A stretch of DNA of 10,003 nucleotides from an uncultured Treponema sp. (GTDB lineage Bacteria; Spirochaetota; Spirochaetia; Treponematales; Treponemataceae), in NCBI GenBank assembly GCA_937885235.1, contig CAKZZK010000162.1:1-10003 (forward strand), written 5' to 3'. The position numbers and the translations under genes were made by a program. The first letter of the stretch is position 1. Each line of letters begins with the position of its first letter. The notes under the pieces are model-generated. The model was not told the origin of the DNA and made no database searches. It worked only from the letters and a program-made list of their open reading frames with translations. Shown here one piece after another: positions 1 through 7,152 of the stretch.

Positions 1-3
1 CTG

Positions 4-46
4 AAAAAGCTATGAAATCTCAATTACCTAATTGACATTTCATAGC
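4..46 (-). terminator. Rho-independent terminator of the HD-GYP/YesMN/lipoprotein operon
   Basis: Positions 9-18 and 37-46 form a perfect 10-bp inverted repeat (GCTATGAAAT / ATTTCATAGC). Inside it, after a 2x2 internal loop, lies a second 5-bp stem (21-25 / 30-34) with a 4-base loop. On the minus strand the stem is followed directly by five T (8-4). It lies about 85 bases past the stop of the lipoprotein gene, so it most likely ends the minus-strand operon. The stem is AT-rich but long. Confidence 0.75.
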
Positions 47-130
47 AGGTCTATTTATTTCTGTGGATAAGTCTATTGTCCACCCGTTTGCGGAATAAAA
101 ATAGGACGATATTGTGAAATTTATATGGAT

Positions 131-1393
131 TTAATTGCTATACTGGCGTGCGTCATCGCAGGACAAAAGCAGTTGTGCAAAGTCCTCCTTGCCCTGTAAC
201 CAGAGCACGGTATGCCTTGCAACTTCATCCTGCACTGCCCATACAAGCTGACTGTTGCCGCGGGCAGCGCTCAAAATCATGCCATCTTCCATATAGCGGT
301 GAATATCGCTGCTTATGATGGCAGGGTACTTGGCGGGCACTGCTTTGAGCACAGATGCCGTCTGCGTAAAGGCATATATCGTCTCTGCAAAGCTCTGGTT
401 GCCAAACAGCACTGTGAATAAATCATCAATAATATCGCCATGTTGCGACAGAGAGCTTTTCATCAGAGTAAGATTCGGCTCAAAGATAAGCCGTGCATTT
501 CCTTCTCGATTAGGGTAGGGAAAGAGACCTATTTCCATATATGGTGCCACAGAAGAAATTTCCTGCATAGTCCATGAACCTGTAAGATACATGGCTGCTT
601 TTTCTGCGATAAAGCGGTGATCACTTTCCCTCTGGGTAAGCACAAAGGAATCTGAAAATGAATGTGTGTATATATACGCCGCATTTTGCAGACATTGCTG
701 CATTTCTGAGGAAGCTGTGTATGACACTTCTCCCTGGGAAAATCGCTTTCCCCAGTCAGGCTGAGAGAGAAATACGTCATTAAGCGCAAACTGCATAAGG
801 ATATTGGCGGTATACCAGTTTTCCTGAAAGTGGGAAGCGAATGGTGTTATTCCTACCTGCTCTAAAATCCGTACGATTTCCTCTAGCTCCGCGATTGTCC
901 GAGGAACTTCCAGTCCATAGCGGTAAAAAATATTCTTATTATACAGCACCCCCTGATACATCACGTTTAACACCGCGCCATACACAAGCCCGTCTATTGA
1001 CACCGATGCCAGCACTTCCGGCTTTATCTGTTCAACTACAGCTGTTGGAATTGGTGCCAGGCACCCCGTGGCTGCATATACAGCTACATCCTGAGCTTTG
1101 CCAATGATGATATCGGGCACTTCGCCGGCAGAAAGGTGGGATTGCAACAGGGGAGCAAAACCTGTACCCCAGTCCGCAGTCTCCCATTCCAGCTCCACAT
1201 CGGGGAAACACTCCGACACAATGCTGTTCACCATCTCTTCCACTCCCGCATCGGTGGTGGAAAGTCCCGCAACTATAGAGAGACGAGTTTTCCTGTCATC
1301 AGGCTGTAGTCTGACGATATTACTTTTGCGCGGGACAGAGCACGAGGTAAAAAGCCCTAAAAAAAGCGAAAAAACAGCAAGCCGCACAGTCAC
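131..1393 (-). CDS. Extracellular solute-binding lipoprotein, family 1 (sugar ABC-type)
   Basis: A 420-residue substrate-binding protein of the family that delivers sugars or oligosaccharides to ABC importers. Residues 1-17 form a lipoprotein signal peptide ending in FTSC, with Cys18 as the lipidation site. Phe at -3 departs from the usual Leu but fits relaxed spirochaetal lipoboxes. Typical family segments follow: PDIIIG (93-98), a VYGAVLNV-like strand (137-144) and YNKNIFYRYG (151-160) before the IAELEEIV helix. The start is GTG at 1393, six bases after GGAGG (1404-1400); it overlaps the regulator stop by four bases (GTGA), so translation is probably coupled. The length fits the family. It is the last gene of an operon with a YesM/YesN pair and no permease. 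I infer either a sensing partner of the kinase or a binding protein that uses a transporter encoded elsewhere. The ligand cannot be told from sequence. Confidence 0.88.
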   Translation of the reverse strand: MTVRLAVFSLFLGLFTSCSVPRKSNIVRLQPDDRKTRLSIVAGLSTTDAGVEEMVNSIVSECFPDVELEWETADWGTGFAPLLQSHLSAGEVPDIIIGKAQDVAVYAATGCLAPIPTAVVEQIKPEVLASVSIDGLVYGAVLNVMYQGVLYNKNIFYRYGLEVPRTIAELEEIVRILEQVGITPFASHFQENWYTANILMQFALNDVFLSQPDWGKRFSQGEVSYTASSEMQQCLQNAAYIYTHSFSDSFVLTQRESDHRFIAEKAAMYLTGSWTMQEISSVAPYMEIGLFPYPNREGNARLIFEPNLTLMKSSLSQHGDIIDDLFTVLFGNQSFAETIYAFTQTASVLKAVPAKYPAIISSDIHRYMEDGMILSAARGNSQLVWAVQDEVARHTVLWLQGKEDFAQLLLSCDDARQYSN

Positions 1394-3003
1394 GGCACAC
1401 CTCCGTTTTCAGCATGTTCCCTATCGGCAAGCAATGACTGTCGGTAGGCACGAGGGCTTTGCCCCGTAATCTTTTTGAATACACGGTTAAAATAAGCATA
1501 ATCATCATAGCCCACAAGCTGTGATACCTCTACGATAGTCAGATCCCGCCGCCGCATGAGTTCCACGGCATGCTGTATGCGAACGTGAGCTATGTAATAC
1601 ATAAGGTTCTGCCCAACAGCCTCTTTAAATGCACGGGACAAATAAGAACCATCAACCGCATAGCGAGAGGCAAACGCGGACAGAGAAATATCCTCTGCAT
1701 ATTCTTTTGCTATAAACTGCTGCACCTGTACGATAATGTGCTGCATGGACTGGCTTTGTTTAAGCAAGCTTGAAGAGCCGAAAGTTTCATCTGCAAGCTG
1801 TTCAAGCAAAGAGCATAAGTCTGGAAGCCGTTCCCCTTCTATTGCAAGCAGCAGCAGTTCATAAAGATTGTCAAAATCCTGCTGAGCCTGAGCCGCGTTT
1901 CGTTCATCCGCATAAGTCCTCATACATGAAACAGCTTCATCCACTGTACGTCGGACCTCGATAAGCAACCATCCGGACTTCTGACAGTCCTTTAGTTTGC
2001 AGTCTCCATAAAGCACATGGAAGAAAAGCTCCCTGTTCCCCGTTGAACAGGCAAAAAGCAGCTGTTTACGTTGGTCGAGGGAAATTCGCTGAACAATGGC
2101 AGGTCGTCTTGCCTCGGCTCCGACGTGGAGAACCAGGCTGCGCATATTATAAGGACGGTACATCCTCTCTTCCTGCATACCATCATAGGCAAGCTTTAAC
2201 TTGGAAAAAGAGTAGCAATACGCACCAATCACAATGGTAAGGCATAAGTCAGTTTTCGCGTGCAGGACGGAAAGCAGGGTACGGCAAGCACCGTCAAGCT
2301 CCCCTGCTGTCAGTTGCGTAAGCAGAATGAATTCCGACGGATGATATACATGATGGAATACCAGCATGGTACCATCATTGCAGGCAGCATGTATTGTTTC
2401 CTTTAGCGGCAAAACAGCAGAAGGCGCAACCCGTCCTCGCAGATAAATAAGTACCGGCGTGAATCCAGGATACGACAGTTCATATTCAATTTCTTTTTCT
2501 GTAAGCATCGGCTGCCCTCCCTCTGCAGGAGAAAGCAAAGCACTCATACGCATATCGTACTCAGCAGAAGCAGCAGCGTTCAGTTTCTGGCGGGTGGTAT
2601 GCAGATCAGCCCGCTTGCCAGCAGCCTTTTCTAATACAGCCTGTAATTCCTCCGGCGATACAGGTTTTAACAAGTAGTCTATAGCACCGTTCAGCAATGT
2701 GCTGCGCACATAAGAAAAATCATTGTAACCGCTCACCACAATGATGGCAAGTTCTGGATATAGCCTTGAAACCTCTGCCGTCAGTTGCGTGCCATCCATC
2801 ACGGGCATGGTGATATCGGTAATCAATATATCAGCCTGTGACGCCGCTAACTTCTCCAAGGCATCCTTACCATCAACAGCGGCTTCCAAAACAGCATACT
2901 TGTCTCCAAAAGAAGTGATGAGTGAACATATATTTATCCGCGCCCAGTATTCGTCTTCTGCCACGAGTACGCGCAGCTTTTGCTTTGTTTCTGGTTCAGA
3001 CAT
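1390..3003 (-). CDS. YesN-type response regulator (REC + AraC-family DNA-binding domain)
   Basis: A 537-residue cytoplasmic transcription regulator, the expected partner of the kinase encoded just upstream. Residues 10-125 are a receiver domain: acidic pair E16/D17, phospho-acceptor D63 in DILITDITMP, S91 in VVSGYNDF and K113 in LLKPVSPEE. Residues about 130-420 form the poorly conserved linker region usual in YesN proteins. Residues 425-522 are an AraC-type double helix-turn-helix ending in the classic signature VGYDDYAYFNRVFKK with GQSPRAYR. The ATG at 3003 has a perfect AGGAGG nine bases upstream and overlaps the kinase stop by eight bases. Family members commonly switch on nearby carbohydrate uptake genes, so the lipoprotein gene and the operon itself are likely targets, but no binding site can be assigned. 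It is YesN-like; the gene symbol is not transferred because the ligand is unknown. Confidence 0.93.
   Translation of the reverse strand: MSEPETKQKLRVLVAEDEYWARINICSLITSFGDKYAVLEAAVDGKDALEKLAASQADILITDITMPVMDGTQLTAEVSRLYPELAIIVVSGYNDFSYVRSTLLNGAIDYLLKPVSPEELQAVLEKAAGKRADLHTTRQKLNAAASAEYDMRMSALLSPAEGGQPMLTEKEIEYELSYPGFTPVLIYLRGRVAPSAVLPLKETIHAACNDGTMLVFHHVYHPSEFILLTQLTAGELDGACRTLLSVLHAKTDLCLTIVIGAYCYSFSKLKLAYDGMQEERMYRPYNMRSLVLHVGAEARRPAIVQRISLDQRKQLLFACSTGNRELFFHVLYGDCKLKDCQKSGWLLIEVRRTVDEAVSCMRTYADERNAAQAQQDFDNLYELLLLAIEGERLPDLCSLLEQLADETFGSSSLLKQSQSMQHIIVQVQQFIAKEYAEDISLSAFASRYAVDGSYLSRAFKEAVGQNLMYYIAHVRIQHAVELMRRRDLTIVEVSQLVGYDDYAYFNRVFKKITGQSPRAYRQSLLADREHAENGGVP
1400..1404 (-). promoter_or_regulatory. 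Ribosome binding site of the solute-binding lipoprotein
   Basis: GGAGG on the minus strand lies inside the last codons of the response-regulator gene, six bases before the GTG at 1393. It decides for this GTG over a second in-frame GTG at 1387. Confidence 0.7.
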
Positions 3004-4813
3004 GGCGATTTTCCTCCTGACGCAAGGGAAGCAGGATGATTACGCAGGTTCCTTCAGGTCCGCTTTGTATAGACAATCCATAGGGGGCACCGTACAACAT
3101 CCGCATTCTCCCCTGTATATTCATCAACCCAATGGAGTCCTTACAACAAAGCGCATCCGTTCCCCCTGCCTGCAAGCATGCGTTTAGCCCTTTAGCATCA
3201 AAGCCCTCCCCGTTATCTTTTACAAAGATGCTCATATCCCTTCCCTGAACTGAAGCATATATATCGATAAGTTTCTGTCCATGACGGTTGCGGAAACCGT
3301 GCTTTATGCAGTTTTCTACTACAGGTTGCAGTATCAGACGAGGGACTGCCACCTCAAGAAGAGAACCATCTATAGCAATTTCCAAAGAAATAGTATTCTG
3401 CATTCTTGCGTTCATCACATAGAGATAGTTTTTCAGGTGTATGACTTCTTCCCTTATAGTGGAAAACTGGGAGGACATATCGAGTGAATAACGGAATATC
3501 TTCGATAACGACCGGCACAGAAGCCCCACTTCTTGACAGTCTTTGCTTGCCGCAATGCCTCCCATGGTCTCAAGTGTATTATAAAGAAAATGTGGATTCA
3601 CTTGGGCTTGCAGTGCTTTATAGCGCGACTCATTTGCTAGAAGTATCGCTTGATATTGTTGCGCCACCAACATTTCAATTCGATCCATCATTTCGTTAAA
3701 CTCACTGGCAAGCACGCCTATTTCGTCCTGCTTCATTTGCTTGAGGCGCAATTCCGGCTCTCCATTCCGAATACGCTGCATGGTAGACACCATATAGATC
3801 AAAGGGTAGGTAAAGCTGCGAGAGATAAGTAAAAAACACAAAGAAAAGATGAGAGCAAGAAAAATGAAGGAGACTACAACATTCTTTGTTAAATCGCGTT
3901 CATTTTTTCTGAGAGCGGACAAGACAATGAGGCTGTAAGCGGTGAAATTATACTTTCTGTTTTCACCGATAAAAAGCATAGCATTGCTTAAATTTCCTTC
4001 CCAATCCTCTGCCGCAGCCCCTTGTTCCAGTTGCTGCATAAGCTGCTCGGCAGTGCGCCGCAGGGGTAGCCCAACATCCCCACGCATAAACGCAGCCCTG
4101 TCCCCGGTCGGTTGTAGCCAGATAAGCTCTCCCTCTGAATGAAGTTCTTTCTCTACAATATGCTCCAACGCCTTTGAATCAACATCGCAAACAAGAAAAC
4201 CTACCTGTTCAGACACATTGCGGTAAAGCTTGAGTACAAAACGGATGATGTCAGTGTGCCGTTTTGTGTTGAAATAGCTTGTCACCAACATGGTGCGTTC
4301 AGGAGAGGCAATATAGCGGAATATGACCTCCGTGTTATTTGCCATCTCACCAGAAAAGACATCATCTGGATATGAGTAGACTGGGGTCTTGGCATGATGA
4401 TATGAACTCAGCAATTCTTGTCGTCCCTCTGATAACAATCGGTACAAATACAATGCGACCACCGGCTGACCTGTATCAAACTGGGACAACACCATGTCAT
4501 ACGCTACTGCACCATAGGCCTGCCTCAGTTTGGCCGCATCAGAAACAAACGCCATATCGTTGAGCAAGTCTTTTTGCAGATATATCTTGATTAAATCCCC
4601 CTGCACCGAGCGGCAGAACTCATATATGTCATCTTGCAGGTTTTTAAGTGCGGCCAGGCTGAATTCCTGCGTTTGCTGCATGATGATGCGCGATGACGAT
4701 GCCCGAAACCACAACATCTGTACCACCAGAGCAAGCGAAAGGCAGCTGATGCAAGAAAACAACAGCTTGCCTCGCAAGGAAAACGAATGCCGCGACACAA
4801 ACCTATTCCGCAT
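2996..4813 (-). CDS. YesM-type sensor histidine kinase (HAMP, His_kinase, HATPase)
   Basis: A 605-residue membrane sensor kinase of the YesM/LytS-like class. A membrane helix at about 16-36 and a second at about 311-333 bracket a roughly 275-residue extracytoplasmic sensing region. A HAMP domain (about 333-385) follows. The His_kinase domain has phospho-acceptor H408 in QAQVNPHFLYNTLE. The ATPase domain has the N box around N501 (PVVENCIKHG), the G1 box DNGEGFD from D533, and GLMNIQGRM near 562. I chose ATG 4813 because the frame stays open upstream only across the HD-GYP gene and the first helix begins soon after. It overlaps the HD-GYP stop by 11 bases and has no clear ribosome binding site, so coupling is likely. 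GTG at 4798, four bases past that stop, is an alternative start. It should phosphorylate the next gene's product in response to an extracytoplasmic, possibly sugar-related, signal. Confidence 0.92.
   Translation of the reverse strand: MRNRFVSRHSFSLRGKLLFSCISCLSLALVVQMLWFRASSSRIIMQQTQEFSLAALKNLQDDIYEFCRSVQGDLIKIYLQKDLLNDMAFVSDAAKLRQAYGAVAYDMVLSQFDTGQPVVALYLYRLLSEGRQELLSSYHHAKTPVYSYPDDVFSGEMANNTEVIFRYIASPERTMLVTSYFNTKRHTDIIRFVLKLYRNVSEQVGFLVCDVDSKALEHIVEKELHSEGELIWLQPTGDRAAFMRGDVGLPLRRTAEQLMQQLEQGAAAEDWEGNLSNAMLFIGENRKYNFTAYSLIVLSALRKNERDLTKNVVVSFIFLALIFSLCFLLISRSFTYPLIYMVSTMQRIRNGEPELRLKQMKQDEIGVLASEFNEMMDRIEMLVAQQYQAILLANESRYKALQAQVNPHFLYNTLETMGGIAASKDCQEVGLLCRSLSKIFRYSLDMSSQFSTIREEVIHLKNYLYVMNARMQNTISLEIAIDGSLLEVAVPRLILQPVVENCIKHGFRNRHGQKLIDIYASVQGRDMSIFVKDNGEGFDAKGLNACLQAGGTDALCCKDSIGLMNIQGRMRMLYGAPYGLSIQSGPEGTCVIILLPLRQEENRHV
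3013..3018 (-). promoter_or_regulatory. Ribosome binding site of the response regulator
   Basis: A perfect AGGAGG on the minus strand sits within the last codons of the kinase gene, nine bases before the ATG at 3003. It is the strongest Shine-Dalgarno sequence in the window. Confidence 0.8.
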
Positions 4814-6377
4814 TGCCAGTTTTAGATGCGATATATGCCACAAGCGCATCGTATATGCTCTGTGTAAAATGCACGCCAACCTGCTTTTGCATTTCGGCAA
4901 AGGCGACATCCGCTTCAAGCGCCTTGCGGTAAGGGCGGTCGGTGGTAAGGGCATCATAGATGTCGGCACAGCTGATGATCATGGATTCCTCAGGGTACTC
5001 CCCAAGACGCTTGCCGTAATAGCCGGAGCCGTCCATCTTCTCGTGGTGATAGCGAACGTAGTTCTTCACATCGTCAAAAAGCGAATTGTTGTCGAGGATT
5101 TTATAGCCGATTTCCGCATGGGACTTTATGGTTGAATACTCGGCATCGGTGAGTCTGCCGGGCTTGTTGACAATGTTGTCGGAAATGCCAATCTTTCCGA
5201 TGTCGTGCAGCATAGCCCCGTAGCGCAGCTGCGCCATGCGCTTTTCGGAATAGCCAAGCCTGCGGGCAATGGCCACAGAATACTCTGCGACCCGCTCGGA
5301 ATGCCCTTCCGTATATTTATCTTTCGCCTCCAGAGCGCCGGTCAGCGAGCTTACCACCTTGCGGTTGCTTTCCTCCAGCCTGTCAAAGAGCAGCCGGTTC
5401 GTGATTTCACTCGCAATGAACGCTGTAGCAACTTCCAGCATATACTGGTGCTCCACGCTGAAAGACTCCTTGCTGCCCTCTTTCCTGACTAGCGTGATGA
5501 CTCCCATCTTCATCTTGTCGTTGCCAAAGGGCACGCAGACAAAGGAGCCGTCGATGAAGCTTTCGTCAGGCATGATGGAATAAGCGGGATGGGAAAGCCT
5601 GCTCGGCACAAAAATAGGCATATTCCGCTCGAAGACCTGCCCTGAAATCCCCTGTCCGGGCCTGAGAGATGGCGGTTCCTCCGCAATGCCGTACAGGGCG
5701 CAGGGACGCAGCACGAAGGTTGCCTCATGATAGGCATAGGCAACCCCCTTGTCAAAGTGAAGCTGCTGCTGCAGGTCATCAAGGATTTTGGCATATACCT
5801 CGCTTACCGACTCATGCTTTTGCAGTATGAGCGGAAAGCGTGCCATCTGTAGCAGCTCCCGCTGCCTTTTGCCTGCAATGGTCGCCGCATACAGGCTCAC
5901 CTGCAGGCGCGAGGCAAGCTTTGCAAGGAAGGTGATATTCTCCGCACTCAGGCTGAAAGGTGCCGTTACGTCCCGCGTACAGACGAGCAGGAAGGCAAGC
6001 AGCTCAAAACCATGGACCACAGGCACTATATAGCGCCCTCCGTACACGGATTCAAACACCTCGGCGGTCATGGGATCATCAATATGAAAGTCGGAAAACA
6101 TCTTTTCCACGGTGATGGGCTCGCTCACCATGGACAGGCAGCCGATGAAGAGGGAATCATCGGGGATGGAAGTGATGCCCTCGCGGTCTATCTCGCGGTA
6201 TTCGTGCAGCTCCCCCGTATGATAGAAGACGTGCGCAGAGGCTTGCGGCAGTGTTTTTTCAATAAAGGCAACGACGGACTGCACAAGACCGATGGTCGTA
6301 GTCCAGTTGTCCAAGGCATCCATATCAAACTGCTCTTCAACTGCTGAAAAATTCAAAATTTCTTCTGCTTGCGCCAT
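4803..6377 (-). CDS. GAF-GAF-HD-GYP protein, probable cyclic-di-GMP phosphodiesterase
   Basis: A 524-residue soluble protein with no membrane segment. Two GAF-like regions (about 20-165, divergent, and 190-330) precede a C-terminal HD-GYP domain (335-520), the class that hydrolyses cyclic di-GMP. The metal-ligand set appears complete: E350 and H359 (LEAKDKYTEGHSERV), H391/D392 with K395 (HDIGKIGI), H420 (HAEIGYKIL), H444/H445 (HHEKMDGSG) and D472 (CADIYDALT). The GYP triplet reads GYY (452-454), a substitution of uncertain effect. The frame also offers GTG at 6383, but a TATAAT box ends one base before it, so I chose the ATG at 6377. This is the first gene of the operon. Its base composition is richer in G+C than the three genes that follow. 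The GAF regions may bind a small cytoplasmic ligand, giving the operon an intracellular input alongside the periplasmic one. Confidence 0.9.
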   Translation of the reverse strand: MAQAEEILNFSAVEEQFDMDALDNWTTTIGLVQSVVAFIEKTLPQASAHVFYHTGELHEYREIDREGITSIPDDSLFIGCLSMVSEPITVEKMFSDFHIDDPMTAEVFESVYGGRYIVPVVHGFELLAFLLVCTRDVTAPFSLSAENITFLAKLASRLQVSLYAATIAGKRQRELLQMARFPLILQKHESVSEVYAKILDDLQQQLHFDKGVAYAYHEATFVLRPCALYGIAEEPPSLRPGQGISGQVFERNMPIFVPSRLSHPAYSIMPDESFIDGSFVCVPFGNDKMKMGVITLVRKEGSKESFSVEHQYMLEVATAFIASEITNRLLFDRLEESNRKVVSSLTGALEAKDKYTEGHSERVAEYSVAIARRLGYSEKRMAQLRYGAMLHDIGKIGISDNIVNKPGRLTDAEYSTIKSHAEIGYKILDNNSLFDDVKNYVRYHHEKMDGSGYYGKRLGEYPEESMIISCADIYDALTTDRPYRKALEADVAFAEMQKQVGVHFTQSIYDALVAYIASKTGNAE

Positions 6378-6384
6378 AGCCACT

Positions 6385-6413
6385 ATTATACAGGAGTTTT
6401 GCCAAAAAAGAAA
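6385..6413 (-). promoter_or_regulatory. Promoter of the minus-strand operon, probably giving a leaderless mRNA
   Basis: On the minus strand a perfect TATAAT (6390-6385) lies 17 bases after a weak TTTCTT (6413-6408). Only seven bases separate the -10 box from the ATG at 6377, so the transcript would start at or one base before the initiation codon. No purine-rich ribosome binding sequence is present. The weak -35 and the overlapping inverted repeat suggest regulated use. Confidence 0.55.
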
Positions 6414-6442
6414 CTGAAATAAATTGCATTTTCTTTCAGTTT
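6411..6442. repeat. Inverted repeat, candidate operator in the divergent intergenic region
   Basis: AAACTGAAA (6411-6419) and TTTCAGTTT (6434-6442) are perfect 9-bp complementary arms with a 14-base AT-rich spacer. The arm nearest the HD-GYP gene overlaps its -35 element. On the minus strand the second arm is followed by C and six T, so it could also act as a weak terminator or attenuator. A protein-binding site is the simpler reading. No family of regulator can be assigned. Confidence 0.5.
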
Positions 6443-6457
6443 AGACCGCTTTGCCGA

Positions 6458-6487
6458 TTGACCATCAGGCGCAAAATGTGCTATAGT
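6458..6487 (+). promoter_or_regulatory. Promoter of the CAU tRNA gene
   Basis: TTGACC (6458-6463) and TATAGT (6482-6487) are 18 bases apart, each one base off the sigma-70 consensus. The expected start lies a few bases before the mature tRNA end at 6499, as is usual for tRNA genes. Confidence 0.7.
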
Positions 6488-6498
6488 ATTGGTGTTTC

Positions 6499-6572
<74 letters not shown>

Positions 6573-6579
6573 GAAAACG

Positions 6580-6605
6580 AAAGCCGCAGATTCTGCGGCT
6601 TTTTT
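6580..6605 (+). terminator. Rho-independent terminator after the tRNA gene
   Basis: AAAGCCGCAG (6580-6589) pairs perfectly with CTGCGGCTTT (6593-6602) across a 3-base loop, followed by a T run to 6605. It lies eight bases past the tRNA and insulates it from the next operon. Confidence 0.92.
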
Positions 6606-6607
6606 CT

Positions 6608-6636
6608 TTTACTTTTTCTTTGTTCTATGCTATACT
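6608..6636 (+). promoter_or_regulatory. Promoter of the LapA-like/SPOR operon, probably leaderless
   Basis: TTTACT (6608-6613) and TATACT (6631-6636) are 17 bases apart, within the pyrimidine-rich tail of the tRNA terminator. The -10 box ends six bases before the ATG at 6643, so transcription would begin at the A of the start codon. No Shine-Dalgarno sequence precedes the ATG. Confidence 0.55.
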
Positions 6637-6642
6637 GATATC

Positions 6643-7122
6643 ATGCCTATACGATTAATTGGTACACTGATAGTGGCAGCGCTTGCTGCTGTGTTTACTG
6701 GATTTAACCTGAATAACAAGTGCGATGTGTGGCTCTTCAACACGTTCAGCGATGTGCCTGTTGCATTCACGATAATCATCTCCCTGATGGCGGGCGTCAT
6801 CATCACCCTGCCGTTCACCATGGGGCGGAGGCTTACCCGGGCAGAAAAAATCAAGCTGCGCGAGGTGCAGCGGGAAGAAAAGCGGGCTGCCAAGATGGAA
6901 AAGAAGAACAAGAAAAAGGCGGCCAAGGCTTCCGCAGCTGCTCCTGCTTCAAGCCCTGCTGAGTCCGCCGTTGCTGTGGAAGCAGAGCCTGCTGTGCCGC
7001 TGCCGGAACCTGCGGTGGAGGTGGCAGAGCCGGTTCCCGTGCCGGAAAGCGAGGACAAGCTGTTTATGGCGGAGTCGCCCTTCGCTGCGGAAGAAGAAAA
7101 AAAAGATACAAAGAGCGAATAG
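6643..7122 (+). CDS. LapA/DUF1049-like two-helix inner-membrane protein
   Basis: A 159-residue protein with membrane helices at about 4-22 and 41-60. Between them is a short loop containing an asparagine-rich stretch and a VWLFNTF strand, and the second helix ends in ITLPFTMG. This is the pattern of the LapA/DUF1049 domain, which in E. coli works with LapB in controlling envelope lipid assembly. After it come a charged, lysine-rich helix (about 63-93) and an Ala/Glu/Pro-rich low-complexity tail with repeated EPAVP-like units (about 108-140), both expected in the cytoplasm. The frame is open back into the tRNA gene, but the ATG at 6643 is the only start that leaves the tRNA and its terminator intact. 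It precedes a SPOR protein by 30 bases, suggesting a shared envelope role. The exact function is unknown. A LapA role in lipopolysaccharide control would not apply to a treponeme, which lacks classical LPS. Confidence 0.8.
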   Translation: MPIRLIGTLIVAALAAVFTGFNLNNKCDVWLFNTFSDVPVAFTIIISLMAGVIITLPFTMGRRLTRAEKIKLREVQREEKRAAKMEKKNKKKAAKASAAAPASSPAESAVAVEAEPAVPLPEPAVEVAEPVPVPESEDKLFMAESPFAAEEEKKDTKSE

Positions 7123-7123
7123 C

Positions 7124-7151
7124 AATCTGCCGACAATGAAGTTGGCAGATT
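7124..7151 (+). promoter_or_regulatory. Hairpin filling the gap before the SPOR gene start
   Basis: AATCTGCCGAC (7124-7134) pairs with GTTGGCAGATT (7141-7151), 11 base pairs including one G-T, with loop AATGAA. It ends one base before the ATG at 7153 and begins one base after the stop of the upstream gene. No T run follows, so it is not a terminator. There is no ribosome binding site outside it. It may control or couple translation of the SPOR gene, or act as an RNase processing site. Confidence 0.6.
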
Positions 7152-7152
7152 C

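Noticed and set aside
4814..4969. Extended kinase start at 4969
   Set aside because: It would overlap 156 more bases of the HD-GYP gene, in the conserved end of that domain, and adds a basic stretch with no domain. The first membrane helix follows soon after 4813.
5205..6347. Several plus-strand frames of 80-111 residues opposite the HD-GYP gene
   Set aside because: They lie antisense to a gene with complete catalytic motifs, have no coherent domain and no ribosome binding sites. Such shadows are expected in G+C-rich coding DNA.
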